Of a stretch of DNA of 49,289 nt, positions 7,222 through 15,563 are shown piece by piece (positions within the stretch are counted from its first letter, which is position 1; every line of letters begins with the position of its first letter). Below the pieces are notes generated by a model that worked only from the letters and a program-made list of their open reading frames with translations, did no database searches and was not told where the DNA came from. Source of the DNA: Bacillota bacterium (GTDB lineage Bacteria; Bacillota; Proteinivoracia; UBA4975). The translations under genes were made by a program, and so were the position numbers. The stretch spans positions 1 to 49,289 of the forward strand of contig JAAYIH010000054.1 of NCBI GenBank assembly GCA_012523545.1, written 5' to 3'.

Positions 7222-7908
7222 ATGGGAATTTTATCCAGGTTTGGGGAGATCATTTCGGCGAATATCAATGCCTTGCTGGACAAGGCGGAAGACCCGGCCA
7301 AGATGGTAGACCAGTACCTGCGCAAGCTCACCGAGGACCTGGCCCAGGTCAAGCGGGAAACAGCAGGAGTAATGGCCGAGGAGAGCCGGACCAAGCGCTT
7401 GGTGGAAGAGAATGAAAAAGAGGTGGCCAAGTACACCGAACTGGCCAAGAAGGCCCTGTTGGCCGGCAACGAAGACGACGCCCGGGTGTTTTTGGCCAAG
7501 AAGCAGGAAATCGAGGAAGCCGGGGTCAGCCTGCAGACTGCGTACGCCGCTGCCCACGAGAACGCAGTCAAGATGCGCCAGCTGCACGACAAACTGGTGC
7601 GGGACATCAACGCCCTGAACCGGCGCCGGCAGGCCATCAAGGCCAAAGTGGCGGTGGCCCGGACCCAGGAGCGGATCAACAAACTGGGCGATGTGGCGGA
7701 AAAAACCCAGGGCAGCATCAGCGCCTTTGAGCGCATGGAGGAAAAAGCCGACCGCATGCTGGATGTGGCCAACGCCATGGCGGAACTGGACAGCCAGCCC
7801 GTCGATGAGGCCCAGGCTTTGGAAGAAAAATACAAGCAGGCCGACGTCAACGCTTCGGTGGAAGACGAGTTGGCGGCCCTCAAGAAACAGCTGGGGCTGG
7901 ACAAATAA
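7222..7908 (+). CDS. pspA: PspA/IM30 family membrane-protecting coiled-coil protein
   Basis: At 228 residues this matches the usual PspA/IM30 length. The N-terminal 'GILSRFGEIISANINALLDKAEDP' region is the amphipathic helix and first hairpin characteristic of the family. It is followed by long charged helices with heptad character over about residues 25-210. PspA proteins polymerise on the inner membrane face and preserve the permeability barrier. An AAGGAGGTAG SD precedes ATG 7222. The upstream TPM-like gene is probably its membrane partner. A strong terminator follows directly. Confidence 0.93.
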   Translation: MGILSRFGEIISANINALLDKAEDPAKMVDQYLRKLTEDLAQVKRETAGVMAEESRTKRLVEENEKEVAKYTELAKKALLAGNEDDARVFLAKKQEIEEAGVSLQTAYAAAHENAVKMRQLHDKLVRDINALNRRRQAIKAKVAVARTQERINKLGDVAEKTQGSISAFERMEEKADRMLDVANAMAELDSQPVDEAQALEEKYKQADVNASVEDELAALKKQLGLDK

Positions 7909-7916
7909 AAACAAAA

Positions 7917-7946
7917 GAACCCTGGTCGGGAACCAGGGTTCTTTTT
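7917..7946. terminator. bidirectional intrinsic terminator after pspA
   Basis: A 10-bp perfect stem (7917-7926 with 7932-7941) is followed by TTTTT on the + strand. A-rich sequence on the other side provides U-rich RNA for the converging - strand gene that ends at 7955. Confidence 0.88.
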
Positions 7947-7954
7947 GCTGTGGT

Positions 7955-8889
7955 TTAAATTTCTGCCGTTTGCCCGGCTTTTTTTATGCGCTTGAGCAGG
8001 ATGGCGGCCACAATGGCGACCAGGGCGCCGCCCCAGTAGATCAGCGCGATGTTGCGGGGGATGGTCAGCATATTGGCCATGAAGGCAGAGGCTGCTTTTG
8101 CAGCGCTGTGGTCGACGTTTTCCGGAAGTGCCGGCATAAAGAACCCGCTGCCGCCAAAGAGCAGGAACAGGAAGCCGCCGGAGACGATCAGGGCGACGGC
8201 GGTGGCGATGAGGCCCGGTCTGAGCCGGATGAGCAGCATCAGTGCGATGAGGAACAGGCAGATGCCGATGGCGATGAAAAACGCCGGGCCGATAAGGCGG
8301 ACTGACCTGGAGAACCTGGCCAGGTTGTCGGCCAATTCGGGGTTGTCTTTGGTAATTTCCGCGAGGAGGTCGACTTCCACTGTCTTAAGGTTCAGCTGGG
8401 CTTTGAGTTGAGAGACGGCCTCCTCCTGGGCCTGTCTCAGTTCGGCGTCGGGAAGCTTCAGCAGCCTCTCGTGCTCTGCGGGATTCAGGGTTTTGGCGCG
8501 GTTCAGGAAGAATTCCCTGTCATTAAGAGCGCTTCAATCTGGGTGGCAATCGGGGTCAGGTCCAGGCTGAGCATCATGTGCTCTGTTTGCCCGGACAAAA
8601 AGGCAAAGATGGTGGAGGAAGCAGTCTTGCTTAAATCCACCAGGACCTTGTTCAGATCCAGGCGGGGCAGGACGGTCTCGATAAATTCCTGCTGGCCGGG
8701 AGACAGTTCGGCCTCCTGGGCAAGGTACTCATGCAGGAGCTGCTGCAGGTCGGCTGCCATGATGATCTCTTCAAGGGTTCTGACGATGAAAGGTTCGGAC
8801 ATGATGGTGCGGACTGCGCCCAGGACTCCGGTTATAATCAGGGCGGGGATTAAAAAAAGCGTAATTAAAAAGACAAGAAAAGCGCGCAT
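7955..8889 (-). pseudogene. frameshifted membrane protein gene (single-base loss near 8520)
   Basis: Two reading frames join into one protein of about 310 residues. The 5' part runs from ATG 8889 (SD AAGGAGGA) with an N-terminal membrane helix and an extracytoplasmic helical region, and stops at 8503. The 3' part is open from before 8520 down to 7955. It continues the helical region (...NDREFFLNRAKTLNPAE...) and ends in three membrane helices and a basic tail. Adding one base at the 'ctcttaatgac' site on the - strand, about 8520-8526, restores the frame. Coding character is kept on both sides, so the break is recent or a sequencing error. The family is not recognised; helix, large loop and C-terminal helices suggest an envelope protein. 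Confidence 0.75.
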
Positions 8890-8958
8890 GTCATTCCTCC
8901 TTCTGCGCGGTAAATTCCACCAGGGAAGGCAATTTTCCTGCATGCGCGCCGTAAAAAA

Positions 8959-10836
8959 TCATTTTTCTTGCTCAACTGCCAGCCGGAGCCTGCGCAACAG
9001 CCCTTTGGAAGGCACGCCGGCGGGTGTCCAGCCCCGGAGACGGTAGTACTTTTTCAGCATTTTCTCCAGCCTGACCGGGGTGGCACCTTCCTCCAGCAGA
9101 CGCCGGGGCAGGGTATCGTCTCCGGGCTGCAGGCCCTGGCGCAGGTTGATGAGGCGTTCCAGGGTAAAGCCCCGCTCGCCGATGCGCAGAAACTTGCCCA
9201 GGGGCATTTTGAAGCCGGTGGCCAGCTGGATGGCCAGGGTATGGGGGAGCAGCGCTTTGAGATGTATCGGCATCAGCCGGGGCCGGCGGTGGAGCAGGCC
9301 GACAATGCCGCCGGCGGCGGGCGCCAGCTTGTTGACCAATCGGGCGGCAATGCCACCGGGTTTATTGAGCAGGAGGGCGGGCAAGACAGCGTAGGTGGTG
9401 AAGAGGCAGGTGCCTCCCGCCGATACCGCTTCCATCAAGTCCTGGAAGAATACGGCAAAGGCGGCCTTGCCCATGGTGGCGGCGCCGCTGACGTCCAGGC
9501 CCAGCCCTTCCAGCACCACTGTATAACCGCCGTTGAGATGGCAGCCGCCGCGGTTGGCGGTGGCGTAGCCCAGGCCCATTCCCTGGGCGGCGCGGGGTTC
9601 GTAGGCGGCCAGCTCCAGGCCCTTGACGTGCATGGCAAATTCCTGGCCGCCGTACTTTTGGGACAGGCGCCGGGTGCCTTCTGCCAGATCTGCGCCGATT
9701 CCCTTCCGGTACGCCACCAGCTCCACCAGCTCTGCCAACGGGCCGGCATCGCCGAATTGCAGGCCGTTGTTCCACAAGCCCCTTTCATTGAGCTCCATGG
9801 CCAGCCCGACAGTGCTGCCGAAGGAAATGGTGTCGATGCCGTACTCGTCGCAGAGGTGGTTGACCCGGATGATGCTTTCCAAATCGTTGTTGAGGAGGTT
9901 GCTGCCCAAAAGGCAGATGGTCTCCAGTTCCGGGCCCTTGACGGCCTTGCCGTCCACCATAACTACCCGCCCGCACTGGATGGGGCAGGTGGGGCAGCCC
10001 CGGTTGGTTACCAGGTATTTTTCCCGCAGGGTTTCGCCGCTGATGAGGTCGTGGTCCTGGTAGGTGCCCCGGGCGTAATTCCTGGTGGCCAAGAGCTGGC
10101 GTCGGTGCATCGGGCGCACCAGGTTGGCGGTGCCCAGTTGGGGCAGACGGTGTCCGGTGATGGGGTGGGCGCGCAGCTGCTTTACCCACCGGCGGTTGAG
10201 GGCGCGGAACTCCTGGGGGCGGTACAGGGCAACGGTGTGTGTGCCCCGGGCCACCAACCCCTTGAGGTTCTTGGCGCCAAAGACGGCGCCGGCGCCGCCC
10301 CGGCCGGCCGCCCTTTCCTGGCTGACCAGGGAGGCGTAGCGCACCATGTTTTCGCCGCCGGGCCCGATAACCAGCTTGCCCCCGGGACCCAGGAGTTCCT
10401 GGGTTTGCGATGTGGTCTTGCCCCACAAGCCGGTTGCATCCTTGCAGGCGATGCCGTCGGGGGAGATGTCCAGGTAGACCTTGTCCGGGCTCTTGCCGGT
10501 TATGATGAGGCCGTCGTAGCCGGCGCGCTTTAAGGACAAGCCGAAATTGCCGCCGCAATTGGATGAGACCAGCAGGCCGGTCAGGGGCGAGATGGTGGAT
10601 ACATTGAACCGCGAGGAGCAGGGGGCGGCAGTGCCCGTCAGGGGCGAAGTGGTTATGACGACGGCGTTTTCCGGGGAATAGGGGTCAGTTTTACGGGGCA
10701 GGAGATCGTAAATGATTTTGGCGGCCATGATCTTTCCGCCCAGGTACAGCTCCCGCTCCCGGGCAGAAAAAGGATAATCGGTTACTTTGCCCGTACTCAG
10801 GTCGACATGGGCGATTTTGCCGGTGTAAGCGTACAT
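8959..10836 (-). CDS. aor: aldehyde:ferredoxin oxidoreductase (tungsten pterin enzyme)
   Basis: The 625-residue protein is of normal AOR length and is collinear with the family. The N-terminal domain carries 'GGKIMAAKIIYDLLP' and the pterin-binding 'GxGGENxVRYASLVSQERAAGRGG' region. The 4Fe-4S ligands are Cys281-x2-Cys284-x3-Cys288, with Cys477 as the fourth. A C-terminal 'GDDTLPRR' motif is present. AORs interconvert aldehydes and carboxylic acids using ferredoxin, with a tungsten bis-pterin cofactor in the cytoplasm. The AAGGAGTAG SD lies six bases after the alcohol dehydrogenase stop, so the two genes form one operon. Together they can link acids, aldehydes and alcohols. Confidence 0.95.
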   Translation of the reverse strand: MYAYTGKIAHVDLSTGKVTDYPFSARERELYLGGKIMAAKIIYDLLPRKTDPYSPENAVVITTSPLTGTAAPCSSRFNVSTISPLTGLLVSSNCGGNFGLSLKRAGYDGLIITGKSPDKVYLDISPDGIACKDATGLWGKTTSQTQELLGPGGKLVIGPGGENMVRYASLVSQERAAGRGGAGAVFGAKNLKGLVARGTHTVALYRPQEFRALNRRWVKQLRAHPITGHRLPQLGTANLVRPMHRRQLLATRNYARGTYQDHDLISGETLREKYLVTNRGCPTCPIQCGRVVMVDGKAVKGPELETICLLGSNLLNNDLESIIRVNHLCDEYGIDTISFGSTVGLAMELNERGLWNNGLQFGDAGPLAELVELVAYRKGIGADLAEGTRRLSQKYGGQEFAMHVKGLELAAYEPRAAQGMGLGYATANRGGCHLNGGYTVVLEGLGLDVSGAATMGKAAFAVFFQDLMEAVSAGGTCLFTTYAVLPALLLNKPGGIAARLVNKLAPAAGGIVGLLHRRPRLMPIHLKALLPHTLAIQLATGFKMPLGKFLRIGERGFTLERLINLRQGLQPGDDTLPRRLLEEGATPVRLEKMLKKYYRLRGWTPAGVPSKGLLRRLRLAVEQEK

Positions 10837-10842
10837 GGCACT

Positions 10843-12036
10843 CTACTCCTTGATTTTGTAGTAGATTTTGGTCATCTCGTCCCTGGACATGAACTTGGGC
10901 ACGGGGTAGAGGGGATGGGCTTCCCGCAGGGCGCGTTCCACCATCAGGGGGATGTCGGCCTCGACAATGCCCTTGATCTTGGCGGGGATATTCATCTTGC
11001 GGTTCAGGTCCTTAATGGCGGCGATAAACATTTCCGCTCCCCGGGCCGGGGTGTCGGCGGGGCCGAAGACCAGGCCGGACAGTTCGGCCAGTGGTTTGTG
11101 GATGGAAGCGCCGAAAAATTCCAGGACGTGGGGAAGAATGACGGCATTGGCCAGGCCGTGGGGCACCGAGTAAAAGCCGCCCAGGGTGTGGGCAATGGCG
11201 TGGACGTAGCCCACATAGGCCCGGGTAAAGGCGGCGCCCGCCAGGAAAGCCGCTTTTTGCATGTTGGCCCGGGCGGTGAGGTTGGAGCCGTCGGTATAAG
11301 CCTGGTAGATGTTGGCGAAAATCAACTGCACGGCCTGCCGGGCGTCCCTCTTGGTCTGGGCGGTGTTGCTGCGCCCGATGTAAGCTTCCACTGCATGGGT
11401 GAGGGCATCCATGCCGGTGGTGGCGGTTAGGTGGGGCGGCATGCCCACCGTCAGCAACGGGTCGAGGACGGCAAAGTGGGGGATGAGGACTGTATCGTTG
11501 ATGGCGTATTTTTCATGGGTTCTGCTGTCGGTGAGCACCGCAGCCAGAGTCGTTTCACTGCCGGTGCCGGCGGTGGTGGGGATTGCCACCAGGGGCGGCG
11601 TTTTCCGCAACACCTTGAGCTGTCCCCGCAGCTGGGGGATGGTTTTGTCGGGCCGGGCCAGCCGCGCCGCCACTCCCTTGGCGCAATCCATGGGCGAGCC
11701 GCCGCCAAAGGCGACTATGCCCTTGCAGCCGCTGGCTTTATAGAGCGCCAAAGCTTCTTCAACGTTGTCTATGGTGGGATTGGGCACGGTTTTGTCGTAG
11801 ATGGCGTAGTCAATGCCGACCCGGCTTAATCCTGCCTGCAAGTCGTCCAGCAGGCCCAGGGCGGCCAGTCCGGCGTCGGTGACAATGAGGACGTTGTCCA
11901 GGCCCTGGTCTCTGAGCAATTCCGGCAGTTGGCCCAGGCTGCCCGGACCTTCCAGCAGCCGGGGGCGGCGCCAGGGCAGAAAATAGGCGGCGAGCCGGAA
12001 AACTCCTTGGTACGCGCGACAATACAGTTTGTACAC
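10843..12036 (-). CDS. iron-dependent alcohol dehydrogenase
   Basis: This is a 397-residue group III (Fe-type) alcohol dehydrogenase. It has the Rossmann-like 'GGGSPMDCAKG' NAD(P)-binding loop and the 'TTAGTGSE' signature. The metal ligands lie in 'DALTHAVEAYIG' and in 'HAIAHTLGGFYSVPHG'. I chose GTG 12036 because AAAGGAGGG lies five bases upstream on the - strand; a longer frame to 12087 has no SD. It probably reduces aldehydes to alcohols, or the reverse, with NAD(P)H. The AOR gene follows six bases later. An N-terminal stretch of about 30 hydrophobic/basic residues precedes the usual domain start. Confidence 0.93.
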   Translation of the reverse strand: MYKLYCRAYQGVFRLAAYFLPWRRPRLLEGPGSLGQLPELLRDQGLDNVLIVTDAGLAALGLLDDLQAGLSRVGIDYAIYDKTVPNPTIDNVEEALALYKASGCKGIVAFGGGSPMDCAKGVAARLARPDKTIPQLRGQLKVLRKTPPLVAIPTTAGTGSETTLAAVLTDSRTHEKYAINDTVLIPHFAVLDPLLTVGMPPHLTATTGMDALTHAVEAYIGRSNTAQTKRDARQAVQLIFANIYQAYTDGSNLTARANMQKAAFLAGAAFTRAYVGYVHAIAHTLGGFYSVPHGLANAVILPHVLEFFGASIHKPLAELSGLVFGPADTPARGAEMFIAAIKDLNRKMNIPAKIKGIVEADIPLMVERALREAHPLYPVPKFMSRDEMTKIYYKIKE

Positions 12037-12111
12037 CGAATCCCTCCTTTGGCGTATGTTAGGGAGTAATTCTACGGCCCGGCTCAATCTTCCTTTAATT
12101 TCCGGGCAATG

Positions 12112-12135
12112 AAAAACCCGCCCCAGCGGGGCGGG
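12112..12135 (-). terminator. intrinsic terminator of hsp20
   Basis: An 8-bp all-GC stem (12117-12124 with 12128-12135) with an AGC loop is followed on the - strand by five Ts. It sits just after the Hsp20 stop and before the alcohol dehydrogenase gene. Confidence 0.88.
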
Positions 12136-12153
12136 CGAAGCGGAGGGATGGAA

Positions 12154-12570
12154 CTACCTGATCTTGATTTCCCTGGCTTGCGGCAGCAGCTTTTCCGGTT
12201 TGGGCATCGTCAGCCGCAGCACACCGTTTTCAAACTTGGCTTCAATTTTATCGGGATCCAGGTCTTCGATGATGAAGGTCCTGCAGGCATGGTTGAAGCT
12301 GCGTTCACGGCGAATGTAGTTTTCGGATTTTTCCTCTTTGGCCTGACGACGCTCGGCGGAAATGGTCAGCTGATTGTCGCTGACATGAACCTTGACTTCA
12401 TCCTTGTCGAAGCCGGGCAGTTCGGCCTCGATAATCAGTTTGCCGTCCTTCTCATAGATGTCGGCCTTGATGGAGGACAGGCCGGGGAAAAAGAAGTCGT
12501 CGCTGAAGAAGTCTCTCAGGAAAGAGCGCGGAAACCAGCGGTTGCCGAAGAATGGAGCCGGTTTGAACAT
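12154..12570 (-). CDS. Hsp20 family small heat-shock protein
   Basis: The 138-residue protein has an N-terminal Phe/Trp/Arg-rich arm (residues 1-35). An alpha-crystallin domain follows, with 'DIYEKDGKLIIEAELPGF', 'ERRQAKEEKSENYIRRER' and the closing 'FENGVLRLTMPK', then a C-terminal 'REIKIR' tail carrying the I-x-I motif used for oligomer contacts. It holds unfolding proteins in the cytoplasm. ATG 12570 is preferred because GGAGGTG precedes it; upstream in-frame Met codons would place the promoter inside the gene. It is expressed alone from a strong promoter with repeated AGGTC elements. Confidence 0.95.
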   Translation of the reverse strand: MFKPAPFFGNRWFPRSFLRDFFSDDFFFPGLSSIKADIYEKDGKLIIEAELPGFDKDEVKVHVSDNQLTISAERRQAKEEKSENYIRRERSFNHACRTFIIEDLDPDKIEAKFENGVLRLTMPKPEKLLPQAREIKIR

Positions 12571-12609
12571 ACAGCCACACCTCCCGGTTTGTTGGTTGTG
12601 TATATTTCC

Positions 12610-12681
12610 ACAGGTCCCTGACCTGTTGTTTGTCTTCATTATAAGCTGAAGGTCAAAGAAGGTCAAAGTCAAATAAGGTCA
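12610..12681 (-). promoter_or_regulatory. hsp20 promoter with clustered AGGTC elements and a perfect palindrome
   Basis: On the - strand TTGACC (12661-12666) and TATAAT (12638-12643) are separated by exactly 17 bases. AGGTC occurs at 12612, 12650, 12660 and 12676, and its complement at 12620. The pair at 12610-12626 forms ACAGGTC-N3-GACCTGT just downstream of the predicted start of transcription. Two others overlap or flank the -35 box. This looks like an operator set. It is not CIRCE, the known HrcA site. Confidence 0.75.
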
Positions 12682-12844
12682 GAAAAGGGCCTTTTTCGGC
12701 AGAACTCGGCCAGAATTTGACATTTGCCTTGCTCCTGCGCACGCCGGCGCCCGCATGCTCAGGCTGGCAGCGATCCCGGGCTGCCGGGGGCTGGCGGCGG
12801 CCAGGCTGTTGGGATACAATAGCAGAGGATGGGAGGGCTTAGAG

Positions 12845-13753
12845 ATGTGGCTGATAATCATTCCCCTGGCGGGGGGATACATATTGGCTGCCAGCCGGCC
12901 GGGACTTGTGGCCCGCTGGCCGGTGGTGGCCCTGACCAACGCCAGTTTGGTGCTGCTTCTCATGGTCATGGGGGCGCGCATTGGCGCCGATCCGGATATC
13001 ATCGGCCAGCTGGGCAGCCTGGGCCTGACGGCCTTTGTGCTGGCCGGGACGACGACGCTGGGCAGCATATTGGCGTTGTGCCTGGTCCAGGCGGTATTGC
13101 CCGGGACGGCGGGGTTCATGGCGCAGGGGGACGGCCCGCAGGGCGGCGGGCGCAGCCTGACCCTGTTGCTCCTGGCGTCGGTGCTGGCCGGGCTGGCCCT
13201 GGGGGTGCTGGCGCTGCCCCCCGGCGCCCAGTCCGTTCTGGGTGTGCTGACGCCGTGGCTGCTGGGGTTGCTTCTGTTCGGTATCGGCCTGGATTTGGGC
13301 GGTTCCGGCAGGGCCTTAGTCCGGCTCCGCCAGTTGGGCCCGGGCGTGTTATTGGTCCCGGCGGCGGTCATTGCCGGCAGCCTGTTGGGTGCACTGGTAG
13401 TGTTGATCTGGCCGGTGCTGGCCTGGCCGGCAGCGGCGGCGGTGGCGTCGGGCTTCGGCTGGTACAGCTTGTCCTCGGTGTTGATTTCGCCGCTGGACCC
13501 CGCCCTGGGCGCTTTGGCCTTCATGGCCAATGTTTTTCGCGAGCTAATTGCCGTGGTCATCACCCCGGCGGTGGCCAGGGCCTTGGGTCCTGTTCCTGCT
13601 CTGGGCCCTGCCGGGGCCACGGCCATGGATGTCCTGCTGCCGGTAATTGCCAAAGGGGCGGGGCGGGAGTACGTGCCGCTGGCCTTCTTTACCGGGGCGG
13701 TTTTGTCTTTGTCGGTGCCGGTTTTTGTCAATTTGTTTATGTCTATGCTGTGA
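12845..13753 (+). CDS. lysO: LysO-type (DUF340) lysine exporter
   Basis: The 302-residue protein is almost entirely membrane helices. It has the DUF340/LysO features 'GARIG' in the N-terminal repeat and, in the second half, 'GFGWYSLSSVLIS' followed by 'FMANVFRELIAVVITP'. Family members export lysine and toxic analogues such as thialysine. ATG 12845 has GGGAGGG at 12831-12837; upstream in-frame starts lack an SD. It stands alone, between the Hsp20 gene and the converging histidine kinase. No lysine riboswitch is evident in the 200 bases upstream. Confidence 0.87.
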   Translation: MWLIIIPLAGGYILAASRPGLVARWPVVALTNASLVLLLMVMGARIGADPDIIGQLGSLGLTAFVLAGTTTLGSILALCLVQAVLPGTAGFMAQGDGPQGGGRSLTLLLLASVLAGLALGVLALPPGAQSVLGVLTPWLLGLLLFGIGLDLGGSGRALVRLRQLGPGVLLVPAAVIAGSLLGALVVLIWPVLAWPAAAAVASGFGWYSLSSVLISPLDPALGALAFMANVFRELIAVVITPAVARALGPVPALGPAGATAMDVLLPVIAKGAGREYVPLAFFTGAVLSLSVPVFVNLFMSML

Positions 13754-13778
13754 CAAGGGGGCCGCTGAGGCCCCCTTG
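13754..13778. terminator. hairpin between converging lysO and histidine kinase genes
   Basis: A perfect 10-bp stem (13754-13763 with 13769-13778) with a five-base loop lies in the short gap between two converging genes. Neither side has a clear T-run, so termination may be partial. Confidence 0.6.
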
Positions 13779-13781
13779 CTG

Positions 13782-15395
13782 CTAGTACGGATCCGGAGAG
13801 AGGGCGGCGGCTGTTTCCGCCGCGGCCTGCTGCTGAGGTGCGGTCAGTGCGGGCAGGTAGAGGGCAAAGGTGGTTCCCTGGCCAGGTGTTGAGTCCACGG
13901 TTATATGGCCGCCGTGCTTTTTGATGATGGAAAAGCTGGTGGGCAGGCCCAGGCCGCTGCCGTTGGCTTTGGTGGTAAAAAAGGGCATAAAGATTTTTTC
14001 CAGATCCTCCGGGGGGATGCCTGTGCCGTGGTCCCGGAAGGCGATCCGGATGTAGTTGCCGGCTTCCAGGGGGAGATCTGCTCTGGATTCTACCCATTCC
14101 CGGCTCATTTCAATGTGCAGAAAACCGCCCTGGGGCATGGCCTGGATGGCGTTGAGGACGATGTTGTTGACCACCTGGCCGATCTGGGCGGTATCAACTT
14201 CGGCCAGGAGGGGGGTGTCGGGAAGGGAAAAAGAGCAGCGGATCCTGGCGCCGCTGGCAGCCAGCAGGGCTGTCTCCCTGACCAGCCGGACCAGGTCTGC
14301 CTGCTCCTTGCTCAGCCCGTTGTTCCGGGCATAGTCCAACAGGCGATTGGCCAGCTCGGCGCCCTGCCGGGCAGCATTGGCGATGTTGACGAGATTTTTG
14401 CGGACCTTTTCTTCACGGCTGTGCATATGGGCCAGGCTGGCGTTGCCCAGGATGATGGTCAGGGTGTTTTTAAAGTCATGGGCCAGACTGCAGGCAGCCG
14501 TGGAAATGGAGACCAGCCGGGACAGCCGGCTCATTTCCTGTTCATGGCGCCGGCGCCGGTCTTCTTCCTGCAGGCGCGCCATTTCCCGGGCCATGGCTGC
14601 ATTGGTTTTCTGCAACTGCAGATAGGGCAGGTGCAGGCTGGCGCTGACCAGGGCCTGGTGGATAGTGATGTAAGCAACCAGTTTCAGGAAATGCCCGGCG
14701 ACGCTGAAAAAGTCGTAGGTATTGATGTGCCGGACAAACATGAGCTCGGCGGCAAGGGCGGCGCCGTACGCCGCCAGGACTTGGGTGTACACAGCCGGGC
14801 TGGCGAAATGCTCTTTGCTGCGCAGGACGTTGACCAGGCCAGCGCCAAACAGCAGGGCAATTATGTGCTCGCATATTGTTGTAAACGGGGTCGCTGCACC
14901 GGCTGTGAAACATGGGGGGAAGTTGCGCCAGCGGAAGATGGACAGCAGAGCCCCGGCGAACAGGATCAGGTACAGGGCAAAGACGCCTTTGGCGCTGACC
15001 GGCCTGGCGATGAAGCAGGTGGCGGCAAAGAAGGTGAGCCCTTCCGTAATGCGCGCCGCCAGCCACAGCTGCCAGGTGGCGGGGCCCGGCTGGGCGGCTC
15101 CGCCGGCAAAGGTCAGGACGTGGAGAAAGTCCAGGCCGGCGATGAACAGGCAGGCCAGGCCGACAAACAGGAAATAGCCGGTGCGGGCATAACTGCGGGT
15201 GCTGAAGGCGGTGACAAATACCGACCAGGCCACGGCAACGCTGAGGAACTTAACTGCGGTATGAAAAAGCCGGCAATCGAGCTGGTTGAGGCGGCAGGCC
15301 AGGAACAGGAGGCCGCCGCCGGCCGTCAGATACAGCAGCGGCCTGACAAGGCCGATTTTTCCTGTACCCAAGTTCATTCCCCCTCTTCCCATCAT
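13782..15395 (-). CDS. MASE3-type membrane sensor histidine kinase (orphan)
   Basis: The 537-residue kinase has seven or so N-terminal membrane helices resembling MASE3 ('[12 protein letters not shown]', later '[12 protein letters not shown]'). A coiled coil follows (about residues 260-295), then the phosphoacceptor box 'LAHDFKN' with His306, an N box ([11 protein letters not shown]), G1 'DHGTGIP', F box 'FMPFFTTK' and G2 'GSGLGL'. It therefore looks active. No response regulator gene lies in the window, so its partner is elsewhere. The start could be ATG 15395 or 15392 (weak AAGG), or 15377, which has a GA/G-rich stretch close by. The signal is unknown; MASE3 sensors often perceive membrane-associated cues. 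Confidence 0.88.
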   Translation of the reverse strand: MMGRGGMNLGTGKIGLVRPLLYLTAGGGLLFLACRLNQLDCRLFHTAVKFLSVAVAWSVFVTAFSTRSYARTGYFLFVGLACLFIAGLDFLHVLTFAGGAAQPGPATWQLWLAARITEGLTFFAATCFIARPVSAKGVFALYLILFAGALLSIFRWRNFPPCFTAGAATPFTTICEHIIALLFGAGLVNVLRSKEHFASPAVYTQVLAAYGAALAAELMFVRHINTYDFFSVAGHFLKLVAYITIHQALVSASLHLPYLQLQKTNAAMAREMARLQEEDRRRRHEQEMSRLSRLVSISTAACSLAHDFKNTLTIILGNASLAHMHSREEKVRKNLVNIANAARQGAELANRLLDYARNNGLSKEQADLVRLVRETALLAASGARIRCSFSLPDTPLLAEVDTAQIGQVVNNIVLNAIQAMPQGGFLHIEMSREWVESRADLPLEAGNYIRIAFRDHGTGIPPEDLEKIFMPFFTTKANGSGLGLPTSFSIIKKHGGHITVDSTPGQGTTFALYLPALTAPQQQAAAETAAALSPDPY

Positions 15396-15563
15396 TTGGA
15401 ACCTTGGCGATTGCGGGCTTATTTCTACATTTTAACGCGTTAATCCTTTTTCAGAGAACAGGATGTTTTTCTGGCAATGGCGCCGTTGCCAAAAACTGTA
15501 GATGGTACAAATAACCCCGGCGGACAATACTAATACAGAACCATCAGCGACAGATAGGAGGAG

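Noticed and set aside
8968-10533. Long + strand frame opposite the AOR gene, and similar antisense frames at 852-2108, 13905-15443, 15900-17819 and 30565-31929
   Set aside because: Each lies wholly against a gene with clear family motifs, lacks an SD, and encodes low-complexity sequence typical of antisense frames in G+C-rich DNA.
12571-12720. Possible CIRCE element before hsp20
   Set aside because: No TTAGCACTC-N9-GAGTGCTAA-like sequence is present. The repeats seen are AGGTC-based instead.
12716-12721. TTGACA as a -35 box for lysO
   Set aside because: No -10 element lies at a workable distance; TACAAT at 12815-12820 is far downstream and lacks its own -35.
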